Below are positions 1 to 8,719 of a stretch of 64,000 nucleotides of DNA, in pieces (the stretch's first letter is position 1; each line of letters opens with the position of its first letter). The translations under genes and the position numbers were made by a program. This DNA is from Limnovirga soli (lineage in GTDB: Bacteria; Bacteroidota; Bacteroidia; Chitinophagales; Chitinophagaceae), in the NCBI RefSeq assembly GCF_013106755.1, contig NZ_WHPF01000002.1, positions 248,001-312,000 of the forward strand. Reading direction: 5' to 3'. The notes beneath the pieces are model-generated. The model did no database searches. It was not told the origin of the DNA and worked only from the letters and a program-made list of their open reading frames with translations.

Positions 1-2069
1 ACAAATTCTTCAGGCGTTTGGGAATGGTATATGGTGCGGAAAACTCGCTTAAAGCAATGGAGGCAGACCCTGCCATACATGCTACTTTAGATGCCTATAC
101 AGCTGGAATAAATGCCTATATAAACACTTTGGATGAAAGCAGCTACCCACTGGAATATAAATTGCTTGATTATCAGCCGGAACTCTGGACAAATATGAAA
201 ACAGCTTTGTTTTTAAAATACATGTCGTTTGACCTTGCGGGTTATGAGCAGGATTTCGAGAAAACAAATGCAAAATCCATTTTTACCAAAGCACAATTTG
301 ATGCATTGTATCCTTATGGCGAGGATTCTTTGGATCCCATAATTCCCAAAGGCACTGCATTTGCACCCGCAGGCATAAATATGCAGCCTCCTGCTGCAGA
401 CAGTGCTTACCAGCAGTTTAAGCAAACAGCAGCCCCGGCAGATACAATTATAAAACCTAACCCGGAAAATGGAAGTAATAACTGGGCGGTGGCCGGTTCT
501 AAAACAAAAAGTGGCAGACCAATACTTTGTAATGATCCGCATCTTGGTTTAAACCTGCCCTCTATTTGGTATGAAATGCAAATTACCGTACCTGGCTTTA
601 GTGCTTATGGTGCTACATTCCCTGGTTCGCCAACCGTTATTATTGGATTTAATGATAACTGTGCCTGGGGTTTTACCAATGCAGGCAGAGATGTACGGGA
701 TTATTACGAAATAACCTTTAAGGATAAATCCATGAAGGAATACCTGTATAATGGCAGCTGGCAAAAAACAAGTTTCAGGGATGAAATTATAAAAGTAAAG
801 GGCGGACAAAGCGATACCGAACATATTGCCATGACTATTTGGGGCCCGGTAATGTACGATCAATATTATCCTGATAAGCTAAACAGCAAAAAGGCATATG
901 CCTGCCGCTGGAAAGCCCACGATGCCAGTAACGAATTAAAGACTTTTTATTTACTGGATCATGCTACAAATTATGATGATTATGAAGCAGCAATTGCCAC
1001 CTATCAATGCCCTGGCCAAAATATGATATTTGCTACTAAAAATGGAGATATCGCCATCAGGCAGCAAGGGCAGTTTCCTGCCAAATGGAAGGGACAGGGG
1101 GATTTTATAATGCCGGGTACTGATAGCACCTTTGCATGGAGAGGTTTTATTCCCGATAGTGCCAATATTACCATGCATAATCCTATAAGAGGTTTTGTAA
1201 GTAGTGCTAATCAAATGCCTTATGATACATCTTATCCTTATTATCTTGACAGAAATTATCCGGTGTACAGAGGGTATATTATTAACCGCCTGTTAAACGG
1301 CATGGAACAAATTTCTGCTTCGGATATGGAACATATGCAAACCAGTAATTACAATGTGTTTGCTGAAATAGCCCGGCCCATACTATTGAAAAATATGGAT
1401 ACAAGACAGTTATCAGAAAAAGAAAAAAGCTACCTAAATATCTTAGAAAACTGGAATCTTGAAAATAATCCAGGCGAAAAAGGCCCAACTATTTTCCAGG
1501 TTTGGTGGGATAGCTTAATGACTGTTACTTATAAAGATGAGTTTGACCAATCAACATTACCGCTTATTTGGCCCAGTGAAAATACTTTGGCAGATGGCAT
1601 TAATAAAGATTCGGCCTATATTTTTGCGGATAATATAAACACACCGCAAATAGAATCTGTAGCAGATGATATAAATATTTCGTTTAAAAAAGCAGTGAGC
1701 CGCTTTACAGAGTTGGAAAAGGAAAATAAGTTAGACTGGAGCACTTATAAAGGCACTATGATTCAACATTTGCTTAAAATACCTTCTTTAAGCAGGTTAA
1801 ACCTGGTTTCGGGTGGTGGAAAAAATAGTATTGATGCACTAACAAAAGACCACGGGCCCAGTTGGAGAATGGTAGTAGAGTTAACTGATAAAACCAATGC
1901 ATATGGCATATACCCCGGCGGTCAGGTAGGTAACCCGGGTAGTAAGTATTATGATAGTTTTATTAATGATTGGCTTGCAGCCAAATACTATAAATTGTTG
2001 TTTGCCACAGAAACAGAAATGCAACAGCAAATAAACAACAAAGGAAAAATGAGTTTTAATAAACTATAA
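1..2069 (+). CDS. Penicillin acylase family protein (5' end outside window)
   Basis: N-terminal nucleophile hydrolase that would cleave an amide bond in penicillin-, acyl-homoserine-lactone- or peptide-like substrates, normally in the periplasm after autocatalytic splitting into two chains. The frame is open to the left edge and codes family-like sequence before the first possible start (TTG at 18), so the signal peptide and early alpha chain are missing. The beta-chain start is visible as G-S-N-N-W (Ser codon at 474-476), the expected autocleavage and catalytic serine. The downstream NDPHLGLNLPSIWYE stretch and a Gly/Asn-rich C-terminus also fit. The substrate cannot be told from sequence. 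A small membrane protein gene follows after 10 bases. Confidence 0.88.
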   Translation, partial: KFFRRLGMVYGAENSLKAMEADPAIHATLDAYTAGINAYINTLDESSYPLEYKLLDYQPELWTNMKTALFLKYMSFDLAGYEQDFEKTNAKSIFTKAQFDALYPYGEDSLDPIIPKGTAFAPAGINMQPPAADSAYQQFKQTAAPADTIIKPNPENGSNNWAVAGSKTKSGRPILCNDPHLGLNLPSIWYEMQITVPGFSAYGATFPGSPTVIIGFNDNCAWGFTNAGRDVRDYYEITFKDKSMKEYLYNGSWQKTSFRDEIIKVKGGQSDTEHIAMTIWGPVMYDQYYPDKLNSKKAYACRWKAHDASNELKTFYLLDHATNYDDYEAAIATYQCPGQNMIFATKNGDIAIRQQGQFPAKWKGQGDFIMPGTDSTFAWRGFIPDSANITMHNPIRGFVSSANQMPYDTSYPYYLDRNYPVYRGYIINRLLNGMEQISASDMEHMQTSNYNVFAEIARPILLKNMDTRQLSEKEKSYLNILENWNLENNPGEKGPTIFQVWWDSLMTVTYKDEFDQSTLPLIWPSENTLADGINKDSAYIFADNINTPQIESVADDINISFKKAVSRFTELEKENKLDWSTYKGTMIQHLLKIPSLSRLNLVSGGGKNSIDALTKDHGPSWRMVVELTDKTNAYGIYPGGQVGNPGSKYYDSFINDWLAAKYYKLLFATETEMQQQINNKGKMSFNKL

Positions 2070-2079
2070 AAATATTATC

Positions 2080-2418
2080 ATGAAACTGTTTGTATCTATA
2101 TTACTTACTGCATTGTTAGGCTATGCAATAGTTCTTTTTTTACCTTGGTGGACATTTGTTTTCACCTCCTGTACAGTAGCAATTATAATTCCACAAAAAT
2201 CTATCAAATCATTTGCAACAGGCTTTGCGGGTGTTTTTTTATTGTGGGCAATACAGGCCTATATTTTGGATATAAATAACGATCACATACTTTCACAGAA
2301 AGTAGCTGCCATTTTTCAGTTAGGCAATTCGTCTGTTTTACTGATATTTATCAGTGCTTTTATAGGTGGTTTAATTTCTGCATTTGCAGCATTAACAGGC
2401 AGCTTTGCCCGTAAATAA
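2080..2418 (+). CDS. Small integral membrane protein, unknown function
   Basis: 112 residues with about four hydrophobic segments (residues 3-20, 25-40, 46-65 and 85-108), so almost entirely embedded in the inner membrane. No recognised domain or catalytic motif. It begins 10 bases after the penicillin acylase gene and ends in a hairpin terminator, so the two are probably co-transcribed. It could be a small accessory or unrelated membrane protein; I cannot assign a role. Confidence 0.7.
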   Translation: MKLFVSILLTALLGYAIVLFLPWWTFVFTSCTVAIIIPQKSIKSFATGFAGVFLLWAIQAYILDINNDHILSQKVAAIFQLGNSSVLLIFISAFIGGLISAFAALTGSFARK

Positions 2419-2443
2419 AAAAAGCACGAAATGTGCTTTTTTT
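2417..2443 (+). terminator. Rho-independent terminator after the penicillin acylase pair
   Basis: Short GCAC/GTGC stem extended by A-run and T-run pairing, loop GAAAT, followed by seven T. It lies right after the stop codon. It may also serve the convergent gene ending at 2468, since the A-run reads as T on the other strand. Confidence 0.7.
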
Positions 2444-2467
2444 ATTAATGCTATGTTTCACAAAAAA

Positions 2468-2998
2468 TTATTTGTTAATGTAGGTTGGTGCTGTTTTTTC
2501 TATTACATCGGGTATAAAAAATACTTTGTTTCCATTTACCATTACAGGCCCGTTTGCCCTTTCATGCAGTATATTACTTAAACGAGATAGGTATTTATAT
2601 ACCAGTTTATCTTTTATTTTCTTTAAAAAATAACCTTCTTCAATTTTATTACTCCAAATAATATAGGTTAACCCTTTCAAAATGGTTTCAATACCAATTT
2701 GATTGATCCATTTATCAGCCGATTCAAATTCCCTTGATTCATTTTGTATAATACTATAATCAGTATCAGCAAAATCGTTCTGACAAAATATCTCTATAAA
2801 CAATTCAATGGATAGAATTAACTTAATATCATGACTTTTTCGGGCTCTGCTTGAGTCGAAATGGCGGGCATCATATAGAAAAATATCTTTGAAATCAGCT
2901 AGTTTTTTAAGATATCTTATTTCACTTTCACTAAATTCTCTTGTCATAGACCAGATTATAATTGAAGATAACATTATGCTTATTTGTGTAGCTACCAT
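2468..2998 (-). CDS. Hypothetical protein
   Basis: 176 residues, largely helical and charged (for example EIRYLKKLADFKD and WINQIGIETILKGL), with no family I recognise. The first 17 residues are hydrophobic and could be a membrane anchor. Alternatively the true start is the internal Met at residue 18 (MTREFSESE), which would give a soluble protein of about 159 residues. It is convergent with the membrane protein gene and stands alone between two plus-strand units. Codon use looks ordinary, which supports it being real. Confidence 0.55.
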   Translation of the reverse strand: MVATQISIMLSSIIIWSMTREFSESEIRYLKKLADFKDIFLYDARHFDSSRARKSHDIKLILSIELFIEIFCQNDFADTDYSIIQNESREFESADKWINQIGIETILKGLTYIIWSNKIEEGYFLKKIKDKLVYKYLSRLSNILHERANGPVMVNGNKVFFIPDVIEKTAPTYINK

Positions 2999-3163
2999 TA
3001 GATAAGTTTTATATTCATTTTAATTGAGGTATTAAAACGGGATTAAAACATAATGTATTTTTACACAGATTTTGCCCGATATATAACCGGGTCCATTTAA
3101 AACTTTGGAACATTTATATTTAGCACGTTGCTATTCCAATAAATGTCTGTAAATCAAAAAAAT

Positions 3164-4219
3164 ATGGCATTATTACACAACCGTGTTTCTAATGAGGAAT
3201 TAAAACAACGCCTCATGGAGGAAACTATCCATCGTATTACCATCAGCTTTTACAGCTATTTCGAGATTGTTAACCCCAAAGAATTTAGAGATTATTTGTA
3301 TAAACACCTGCAGCTATTACAGGTATTCGGAAGAATATATGTAGCAAATGAGGGTATCAACTCACAAATTAGTGTGCCTGAAAACAACTTTGAGGCATTT
3401 AAAGTTTTCCTTTATTCCATTGAACCATTAAATGGACTTAGATTAAATATTGCAGTAGATGATGATGGAAAATCATTCTGGGTATTAAAAGTTAAAGTAC
3501 GCGAAAAAATTGTGGCGGATGGTATTGATGATCCCTTATTTAATATGCACCAAAAAGGTAAATATGTTGATGCTGAAAGCATGAATACCTTACTGGAAGA
3601 CCCTTCGACCATTGTGGTTGATATGCGCAATCATTACGAGTATGAAGTAGGCCATTTTGTAAAAGCATTGGAAGTACCCTCTGATACTTTTAGAGACCAG
3701 CTACCCATGGCGGTGGATATGCTGCAAGGCAATGAAGATAAAAACATTATAATGTACTGCACAGGTGGCATTAGATGCGAAAAAGCCAGCGCCTACATGT
3801 TGCACAAAGGTTTTAAAAATGTTTTTCATCTGGAAGGCGGTATTATAAACTACGCTAAGCAAATAAAAGATAAAGCACTTGATAGTAAATTTCTGGGCAA
3901 AAACTTTGTATTTGATAACAGACTTGGAGAACGTATTACACAGGATGTAATTGCGCATTGCCATCAATGCGGCAAACCTTGCGATACCCATACCAATTGC
4001 GCCAATAATGGCTGCCATTTGTTATTTATTCAATGCGCCGATTGTGCTGCAACTTATCAGGGTTGCTGCAGTGCAGCCTGTAAGGAAACAATTGATATGC
4101 CGGTTGAAAGACAAAAAGAAATTCGTAAAGGGATTAACCACGGTCAAAATATTTTTAATAAAAGTAAAGTAAGGCTTAGACCAAAACTGAGTGAAATACA
4201 AAAAGAAAAAGGGAATTGA
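3164..4219 (+). CDS. trhO: tRNA uridine(34) hydroxylase TrhO (rhodanese domain, formerly YceA/UPF0176)
   Basis: TrhO uses oxygen to convert U34 of certain tRNAs to 5-hydroxyuridine, the first step to cmo5U/mo5U-type wobble modifications. Seen here: an N-terminal acylphosphatase-like region ([29 protein letters not shown]), a central rhodanese domain with active-site loop [11 protein letters not shown] (Cys codon at 3758-3760), and a C-terminal Cys-rich region ([20 protein letters not shown]) typical of the family. The frame is open from ATG 3143. I prefer ATG 3164 because [10 protein letters not shown] lines up with the usual family start. The stop codon sits inside a terminator stem. Confidence 0.93.
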   Translation: MALLHNRVSNEELKQRLMEETIHRITISFYSYFEIVNPKEFRDYLYKHLQLLQVFGRIYVANEGINSQISVPENNFEAFKVFLYSIEPLNGLRLNIAVDDDGKSFWVLKVKVREKIVADGIDDPLFNMHQKGKYVDAESMNTLLEDPSTIVVDMRNHYEYEVGHFVKALEVPSDTFRDQLPMAVDMLQGNEDKNIIMYCTGGIRCEKASAYMLHKGFKNVFHLEGGIINYAKQIKDKALDSKFLGKNFVFDNRLGERITQDVIAHCHQCGKPCDTHTNCANNGCHLLFIQCADCAATYQGCCSAACKETIDMPVERQKEIRKGINHGQNIFNKSKVRLRPKLSEIQKEKGN

Positions 4220-4237
4220 TCAGCAATTCCCTTTTTT
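4211..4237 (+). terminator. Rho-independent terminator overlapping the trhO stop
   Basis: Eight-base stem GGGAATTG / CAATTCCC with loop ATCAG and a following T6 run. The trhO stop codon TGA overlaps the end of the left stem arm and the first loop base, so terminator and coding end are fused. Confidence 0.85.
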
Positions 4238-4250
4238 AATAATGTATCTA

Positions 4251-4456
4251 TTTTTTAGCCAGGCAAGATATTATCTATTTGGCTTTACTTGCGTCGCACT
4301 CTTGTACTGAAGCAAATTATGCAGCAAATTAGTGTGTATACAACAGGTTCTTTTTGCTGACTATAGTTCCGAACCCTACAGTGAGGTATTTGTGTGACAA
4401 AGCAGCAAATACACGACAAGCGGCGATGCCACATGCAACACAGCCGGCACCATAAT
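4251..4456. repeat. Two-armed dispersed element E4 (type 1 arm plus type 3 arm)
   Basis: The left half has a T-run with GCCAGGCA (4251-4263) and a perfect type 1 core CTTGCGTCGCACTCTTGTAC at 4288-4307. The right half, in the opposite orientation, is a type 3 arm at about 4366-4432. It contains GTATTTG and its inverted partner CAAATAC, and ends in GCCGGC near 4443-4449. The element fills the gap between convergent trhO and the rhodanese gene, ending 6 bases from the latter's stop. Confidence 0.8.
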
Positions 4457-4462
4457 TAGCAA

Positions 4463-4771
4463 TTATTTGCCAAATTTATCCTGCCAGTTTAGCATGCCAC
4501 CTACCAGATTTATAGTATTGGTAAAACCAACCTGTTCAAGAAATAAAGCAGCCATACCACTTCTGTTACCACTGCGGCAATACACAATCAATTTCTCGTT
4601 TTTAAGGTCTTCAATATCGTCTAATTGCATTGTTTGAATAGCACCTAGAGGAATATGAATTCCGCCAATATTAAACTCTGCCCTTTCATGATTTTCACGC
4701 ACATCAAGCAGGTTAATTTTTTCTCCGCTATCAAGTCTTTGCTTTAATTGTTCTGCAGTTATAGTTTGCAT
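4463..4771 (-). CDS. Single-domain rhodanese-like protein
   Basis: 102 residues forming one rhodanese fold, a carrier of sulfane sulfur on a cysteine. The active-site loop YCRSGNRS places the persulfide Cys at residue 65, and LLDVRENHERAEFNIGGIHIPLG is the typical N-terminal signature. No signal peptide, so cytoplasmic. It is the third gene after ddl and the PASTA protein on the minus strand, 24 bases after the PASTA stop, and is probably co-transcribed. Substrate and partner cannot be inferred. Confidence 0.85.
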   Translation of the reverse strand: MQTITAEQLKQRLDSGEKINLLDVRENHERAEFNIGGIHIPLGAIQTMQLDDIEDLKNEKLIVYCRSGNRSGMAALFLEQVGFTNTINLVGGMLNWQDKFGK

Positions 4772-4795
4772 AATCTATTGTTGAAATGTAAAATA

Positions 4796-5614
4796 CTAAG
4801 GATTAATAGAATCTTTAGTGGGTGGTTTATTGCTTATCCAAACATCAATAATATCACCTGGTCTTATTCTATTTATTGACGGGCCTGCCGAGTCACCAAT
4901 ATTAATCAAATCGGCAAAAGGGCTTGGCTTTTGATGTACAATATATGCAGCGGCGGTATCAGAAATAGGTTCAATAGTAATTAAGGCACCCATTTCCAAA
5001 TTGTTATTGTTTAAAAAATTACGTGCCTCTTCTACGGTCATACCAGTTAAATCCGGCACATCCATTTCTTCAGCGCCAAGGCCATTACCTATAACCAGAT
5101 CAATAAGACTGCCCATATTTATTTTAGTGCCGGGTGCAATACTTTTACCACCAACCATCTGGTCTTTTACCGCATTTCGGGCAATATCTGGCACATAGGT
5201 TAAACGCCCCATTTTAAGTCCCAGACTTTGCAAGTATAATTCAGCACTATTAACAGAAAAACCCCGCAAATCGGGCATATCAACCTGAGGCGGTACAGCC
5301 CTATTAATGGTTAAATAGATGGTTCTGCCGGCCTTTACTTCCGCATCGGCATCTGGTGATTGGCGTAATACCTGCAATGCTTTTGCCGTATCGGCATAAA
5401 TGGAATCCTGTATACCGGTTTCCAGGCCTGCAGCTTCCAGGGTTTTTACGGCTTCATCATAACTCATTCCCACTATATAAGGCACTTTTTGGGTGTCACC
5501 ATGATTGGTTATAATACCCAGAAAAGCAAAAAACAGGAAAATAATCAGTAATACTGCCAGCAACATTACCAACAGGTTTACAAGAAGAGATTTACTGGTT
5601 ATAAACTTAAACAC
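4796..5614 (-). CDS. PASTA-domain membrane protein
   Basis: 272 residues: a short cytoplasmic start, one membrane segment (about residues 10-36), then three PASTA repeats (about 42-108, 112-185 and 188-262) outside the membrane. PASTA domains bind peptidoglycan fragments or muropeptides in kinases and penicillin-binding proteins. Here there is no kinase or transpeptidase domain, so it is a stand-alone sensor or anchor. It follows ddl by 78 bases on the same strand. The pairing of D-Ala-D-Ala ligase with a PASTA protein suggests a role in cell-wall metabolism. Confidence 0.85.
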   Translation of the reverse strand: MFKFITSKSLLVNLLVMLLAVLLIIFLFFAFLGIITNHGDTQKVPYIVGMSYDEAVKTLEAAGLETGIQDSIYADTAKALQVLRQSPDADAEVKAGRTIYLTINRAVPPQVDMPDLRGFSVNSAELYLQSLGLKMGRLTYVPDIARNAVKDQMVGGKSIAPGTKINMGSLIDLVIGNGLGAEEMDVPDLTGMTVEEARNFLNNNNLEMGALITIEPISDTAAAYIVHQKPSPFADLINIGDSAGPSINRIRPGDIIDVWISNKPPTKDSINP

Positions 5615-5692
5615 TGGCTAAAATTTGATGTAAGCAAAGTAAGGGTTAAGTAACAAAACCCACTAATAAATTTTAAATTCTTTTGAGGTTTA

Positions 5693-6676
5693 TTAAACAA
5701 AAGCTTCCTCGATTACAGCCGAATAAAATTGCATTAGGGTCCAGCCCATTGCCTTTACCTGCTGAGGTACAAGGCTTGCTTCACTTTGGCCGGGTACCGT
5801 ATTTATTTCCAGCATATAAGGTGCGCAAGCTGCTTCATTATAAATAAAATCTATTCTAACAATGCCTTTACAATTAAATACACTGTAAATTGTTTTGGCT
5901 GCTGTTCTTATTTTTTCCGCAATTGATTCACTAACATCGGCGGGTGTAATTTCATCACTGGCACCTTTATACTTGGCTTCAAAATCAAAGAAATCATTCT
6001 TACTTATAATTTCTGTCATAGGCAAGGTAATAATATTACCACCTGTTTTAAAAACGCCAATAGTAAGTTCTCGGCCCTCAATAAATTCTTCTACCAATAC
6101 CTGGGTATCTTCCCTAAATGCTTTTTGAATGGCCGCTTCCACATCATCGGTTGGCTTATTTACTTTAGACATGCCAATGCTGGAACCGCCATTATTGGGT
6201 TTTACAAATATGGGAAATTGTAGTGTGCTAATTATATCTGCGGCATTGGTATACCTGTCCTTAAACAATAGAACCGACTTTGCTACATGTATACCACTTA
6301 CTGCGGCTACCGCAACAGTATATCTTTTATTAAATGTAATGGCAGATGTGGCAGCGTCGCAGCTGGTATAGGGTATATTAAGCATATCAAAATAACCCTG
6401 CAGTTTACCGTCTTCTCCCGGGTTGCCATGTATACACATTAAGGCTGCATCAAAATATATTTTTTTATCGGCCTCGGTAATAGAAAAATCATTTAAATCC
6501 ACCAAAGATTCCTGTCCATTGGACTGCTTGTAAAACCAGCCATCTTTTCTAATATCTATGGTATAAACTATATATTTTTCCCTGTCAATATTATTATTCA
6601 CCGTTACAGCACTTTTATAGCTTATTTCAGCCTCGCCGCTATAACCGCCGGTAACCAGGGCAATTACTTTCTTCAT
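5693..6676 (-). CDS. ddl: D-alanine--D-alanine ligase
   Basis: ATP-grasp enzyme that joins two D-alanines for the peptidoglycan stem peptide, in the cytoplasm. Family signatures are present in order: HGNPGEDG (residues 83-90; HGxxGEDG), SAITFNKR after the central loop, the ATP-binding VLVEEFIEGRELTIGVF region, and the C-terminal LEINTVPGQSEASLVPQQ metal and substrate site. At 327 residues it is of normal length. It is the first gene of the minus-strand ddl-PASTA-rhodanese operon. Confidence 0.95.
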   Translation of the reverse strand: MKKVIALVTGGYSGEAEISYKSAVTVNNNIDREKYIVYTIDIRKDGWFYKQSNGQESLVDLNDFSITEADKKIYFDAALMCIHGNPGEDGKLQGYFDMLNIPYTSCDAATSAITFNKRYTVAVAAVSGIHVAKSVLLFKDRYTNAADIISTLQFPIFVKPNNGGSSIGMSKVNKPTDDVEAAIQKAFREDTQVLVEEFIEGRELTIGVFKTGGNIITLPMTEIISKNDFFDFEAKYKGASDEITPADVSESIAEKIRTAAKTIYSVFNCKGIVRIDFIYNEAACAPYMLEINTVPGQSEASLVPQQVKAMGWTLMQFYSAVIEEAFV

Positions 6677-6700
6677 GTGTTTGCAGAATATTTTATAGTG

Positions 6701-6711
6701 GCAAAGAAATA
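6701..6711 (-). promoter_or_regulatory. Candidate Bacteroidota -7 element upstream of ddl
   Basis: On the minus strand it reads TATTTCTTTGC, about 25 bases upstream of the ddl ATG. The same word lies about 24 bases before the GH13 gene and TATTTTCTTTGC about 9 bases before kdtA. It resembles the TANNTTTG -7 element of this phylum with two extra bases. A TTG lies some 17 bases upstream. No transcript evidence. Confidence 0.35.
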
Positions 6712-6769
6712 AAAATAATCAACAGTAAAACAGGTTTGCAAAAAGTTCTATGGTAAATATTTCAAAATA

Positions 6770-6825
6770 TTATTGGCCGGGCAACTGATGCAGCATTCAG
6801 CTTTTCTTGCGTCGCACTCTTGTAC
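6770..6825 (+). repeat. Single repeat arm, type 1
   Basis: Perfect 20-base core at 6806-6825, preceded by outer box TTGGCCGGGCA at 6772-6782. No partner arm within the gap. It lies between the ferredoxin terminator and the ddl promoter. Confidence 0.8.
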
Positions 6826-6854
6826 GCATTAACAACCTGCGGCTAAGGAATTAC

Positions 6855-6892
6855 AAAAAAAGAAGAGGTGAAGGAAATTAGCCTTCACCTCT
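6855..6892 (-). terminator. Rho-independent terminator of the ferredoxin gene
   Basis: Perfect 11-base stem AGAGGTGAAGG / CCTTCACCTCT with a 7-base loop. Read on the minus strand it is followed by a run of T. It lies about 107 bases beyond the ferredoxin stop and ends that transcript before ddl. Confidence 0.85.
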
Positions 6893-6998
6893 TGTTGCGG
6901 AACATATCACCCGCCATTTAAAGCTACCTTTTGGGTAACTGGTATTACTTATTAAAGGTAATGCAACATTGCATACCATACAAGAAAAAAATAAAAAA

Positions 6999-7346
6999 TT
7001 AAATGTGCAATTTTTCTTTCTTTCCCATTAGTTGTTCAACTGTTTCTGTATACATTTCATCTGGTACGCAGCAGTCTACAGGGCAAACAGCAGCACATTG
7101 AGGTTCTTCATGAAAACCCTGACATTCCGTGCATTTGTTGGGGGTAATATAATAAGTATCTACACTAATTGGTTCAAACCGCTCATCGGTACTAACAACT
7201 GAACCGTCTAACAATGTAAAAGAGCCTTTTACGGTAGTGCCATCTGAGATTGCCCACTCAACACCACCTTCATAAATTGCATTGTTTGGACACTCGGGCT
7301 CACAGGCGCCGCAGTTGATGCATTCTTCTGTTATTTTAATAGCCAT
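6999..7346 (-). CDS. 4Fe-4S dicluster ferredoxin (YfhL-like)
   Basis: 115-residue electron carrier with two 4Fe-4S binding sites. The first is C9-x2-C12-x2-C15-x3-C19. The second is in [21 protein letters not shown], with the longer spacing typical of YfhL-type ferredoxins. A roughly 25-residue insertion between the motifs ([20 protein letters not shown] region) makes it longer than E. coli YfhL. It is divergent from a LuxC-type acyl-CoA reductase with 82 bases between starts. This pairing suggests a shared regulatory region and possibly a functional link. Confidence 0.9.
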   Translation of the reverse strand: MAIKITEECINCGACEPECPNNAIYEGGVEWAISDGTTVKGSFTLLDGSVVSTDERFEPISVDTYYITPNKCTECQGFHEEPQCAAVCPVDCCVPDEMYTETVEQLMGKKEKLHI

Positions 7347-7428
7347 AGTAACATAATTTTGTTGGTTCGAAGTTGCTTAACTTCAACTTTATTGCCAAAA
7401 ATACTTTGTAGTTTTTTAAAAAAAATTT

Positions 7429-8436
7429 ATGGATTTACAGGAACGTATCAATTTAATGGTTCATTTAGGTGAATATCTGCAATCTGACGATGACATATTA
7501 AAAGAAATAAAATGCAAAGCCGAAATTCAAAATGCCTGGTTTACACAGGAATTCATCCAAATGGCCATTACAAACATTGCCAATGAATTTTTAAACAGGT
7601 CTAAACTCGAAGCCTGGGCAGCTAATTACCCCTCCCTGGCAAAAATGGCTGATAGTAAAACTGTAGGGATTGTAATGGCAGGAAATATACCCCTGGTTGG
7701 TTTTCATGATATGCTTTGTGTATTTGTATCCGGGCATCAGGCGGTAATTAAAACATCTACAAAAGACGAAGTGCTGATAAAACACCTCGTTCAAAAAATG
7801 TATGAATGGAATATTACTGTTCAAAACCAGATTTCTTTTGCCGATAATTTAAAGGGCTGTGATGCTTATATTGCCACAGGAAGCAATAATTCGGGCAGGT
7901 ATTTTGAATATTATTTTGGGAAATACCCGCATATTATTCGCCGTAACAGAACTTCGATTGCCATTTTAACAGGTGAAGAAACGGCAGAACAACTTGACCT
8001 ATTGGCCAATGATATTCAATTTTATTTTGGACTTGGGTGCAGAAATGTAACCAAAATACTCGTGCCCGTTGGTTACGATTTTAAGCCCTTGTTAGCGGCC
8101 TGCAGCAAATTTGGCCATTTTATGGATATGCACAAGTACAAAGACAATTTTGATTATCACCTTACTTTATTGTTGATGAATCTTAAATATTACATGAGTA
8201 ATGAAAGTCTTATTTTAACCGAGAATAAGTCTGTATTTTCTCCCGTAAGTCAGGTGCATTATGAGTTTTACACCGATATTAAGGAAATTGAACCATATTT
8301 ACCCGTGGCTAATGAAGTGCAGTGTATTGTTGGGCATGGCTATACCGATTTTGGTAAAGCGCAGATACCTTCCTTATTTGATTATGCAGATGGTATTGAT
8401 ACCATGGAATTTTTAAGTAATATTAATACACATTAA
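7429..8436 (+). CDS. Acyl-CoA reductase (LuxC family)
   Basis: 335-residue member of the LuxC/aldehyde-dehydrogenase-like superfamily, which reduces acyl-CoA or acyl-enzyme to fatty aldehyde with NADPH. Seen: GIVMAGNIPLVGFHDML near residue 80, and a conserved Cys in LGCRNVTK (Cys204), the likely acyl-accepting nucleophile. No luxAB or luxDE genes accompany it, so it is not a bioluminescence gene. It is shorter than Vibrio LuxC (about 480). The divergent ferredoxin may supply or receive electrons, but this is inference. The aldehyde's fate is unknown. Confidence 0.85.
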   Translation: MDLQERINLMVHLGEYLQSDDDILKEIKCKAEIQNAWFTQEFIQMAITNIANEFLNRSKLEAWAANYPSLAKMADSKTVGIVMAGNIPLVGFHDMLCVFVSGHQAVIKTSTKDEVLIKHLVQKMYEWNITVQNQISFADNLKGCDAYIATGSNNSGRYFEYYFGKYPHIIRRNRTSIAILTGEETAEQLDLLANDIQFYFGLGCRNVTKILVPVGYDFKPLLAACSKFGHFMDMHKYKDNFDYHLTLLLMNLKYYMSNESLILTENKSVFSPVSQVHYEFYTDIKEIEPYLPVANEVQCIVGHGYTDFGKAQIPSLFDYADGIDTMEFLSNINTH

Positions 8437-8493
8437 ATGCCTTTTTGTAAAAAGCTGTAATAGCTTTAGCTTAATTATTAACCAACCGATGAA

Positions 8494-8548
8494 AGGATTG
8501 CGACGCAAGTAAAGCTGCCTATTTTGATCTGCAGCTGGTATTATAATT
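8494..8548 (-). repeat. Degenerate single arm, type 1
   Basis: Only TGCGACGCAAG plus TAAAGC remains of the core at 8499-8514. The outer half, near GCTGGTATTATAA, is eroded. It lies between the acyl-CoA reductase and the HtrA-type protease; the rest of 8437-8719 shows no clear feature. Confidence 0.5.
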
Positions 8549-8719
8549 TTTTCCCCGGTTGGTTTTGAAATATGTAGGAAAAAATGACAGATGTACGATG
8601 GCTTTCGTCAATTTATTGTTAAAAGGAAAACATTATGAACTGACGATTAAACAGCTTTGTTTCTTTGTTGTCAGAAAGGAACACAGTTTGTGTAGATCTT
8701 TAAAAAATAAAAAACAGAT

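Larger units (their letters stand above)
6677..6998. other. Intergenic region between ferredoxin and ddl
   Basis: It holds the presumed ddl promoter next to 6700, a single type 1 repeat arm (6770-6825) and the ferredoxin terminator (6855-6892). The remaining bases are AT-rich without a credible reading frame. Confidence 0.7.

Noticed and set aside
7429-8436. LuxC homologue as part of a bioluminescence operon
   Set aside because: No luciferase or other lux genes nearby; the family is common in non-luminous Bacteroidota.
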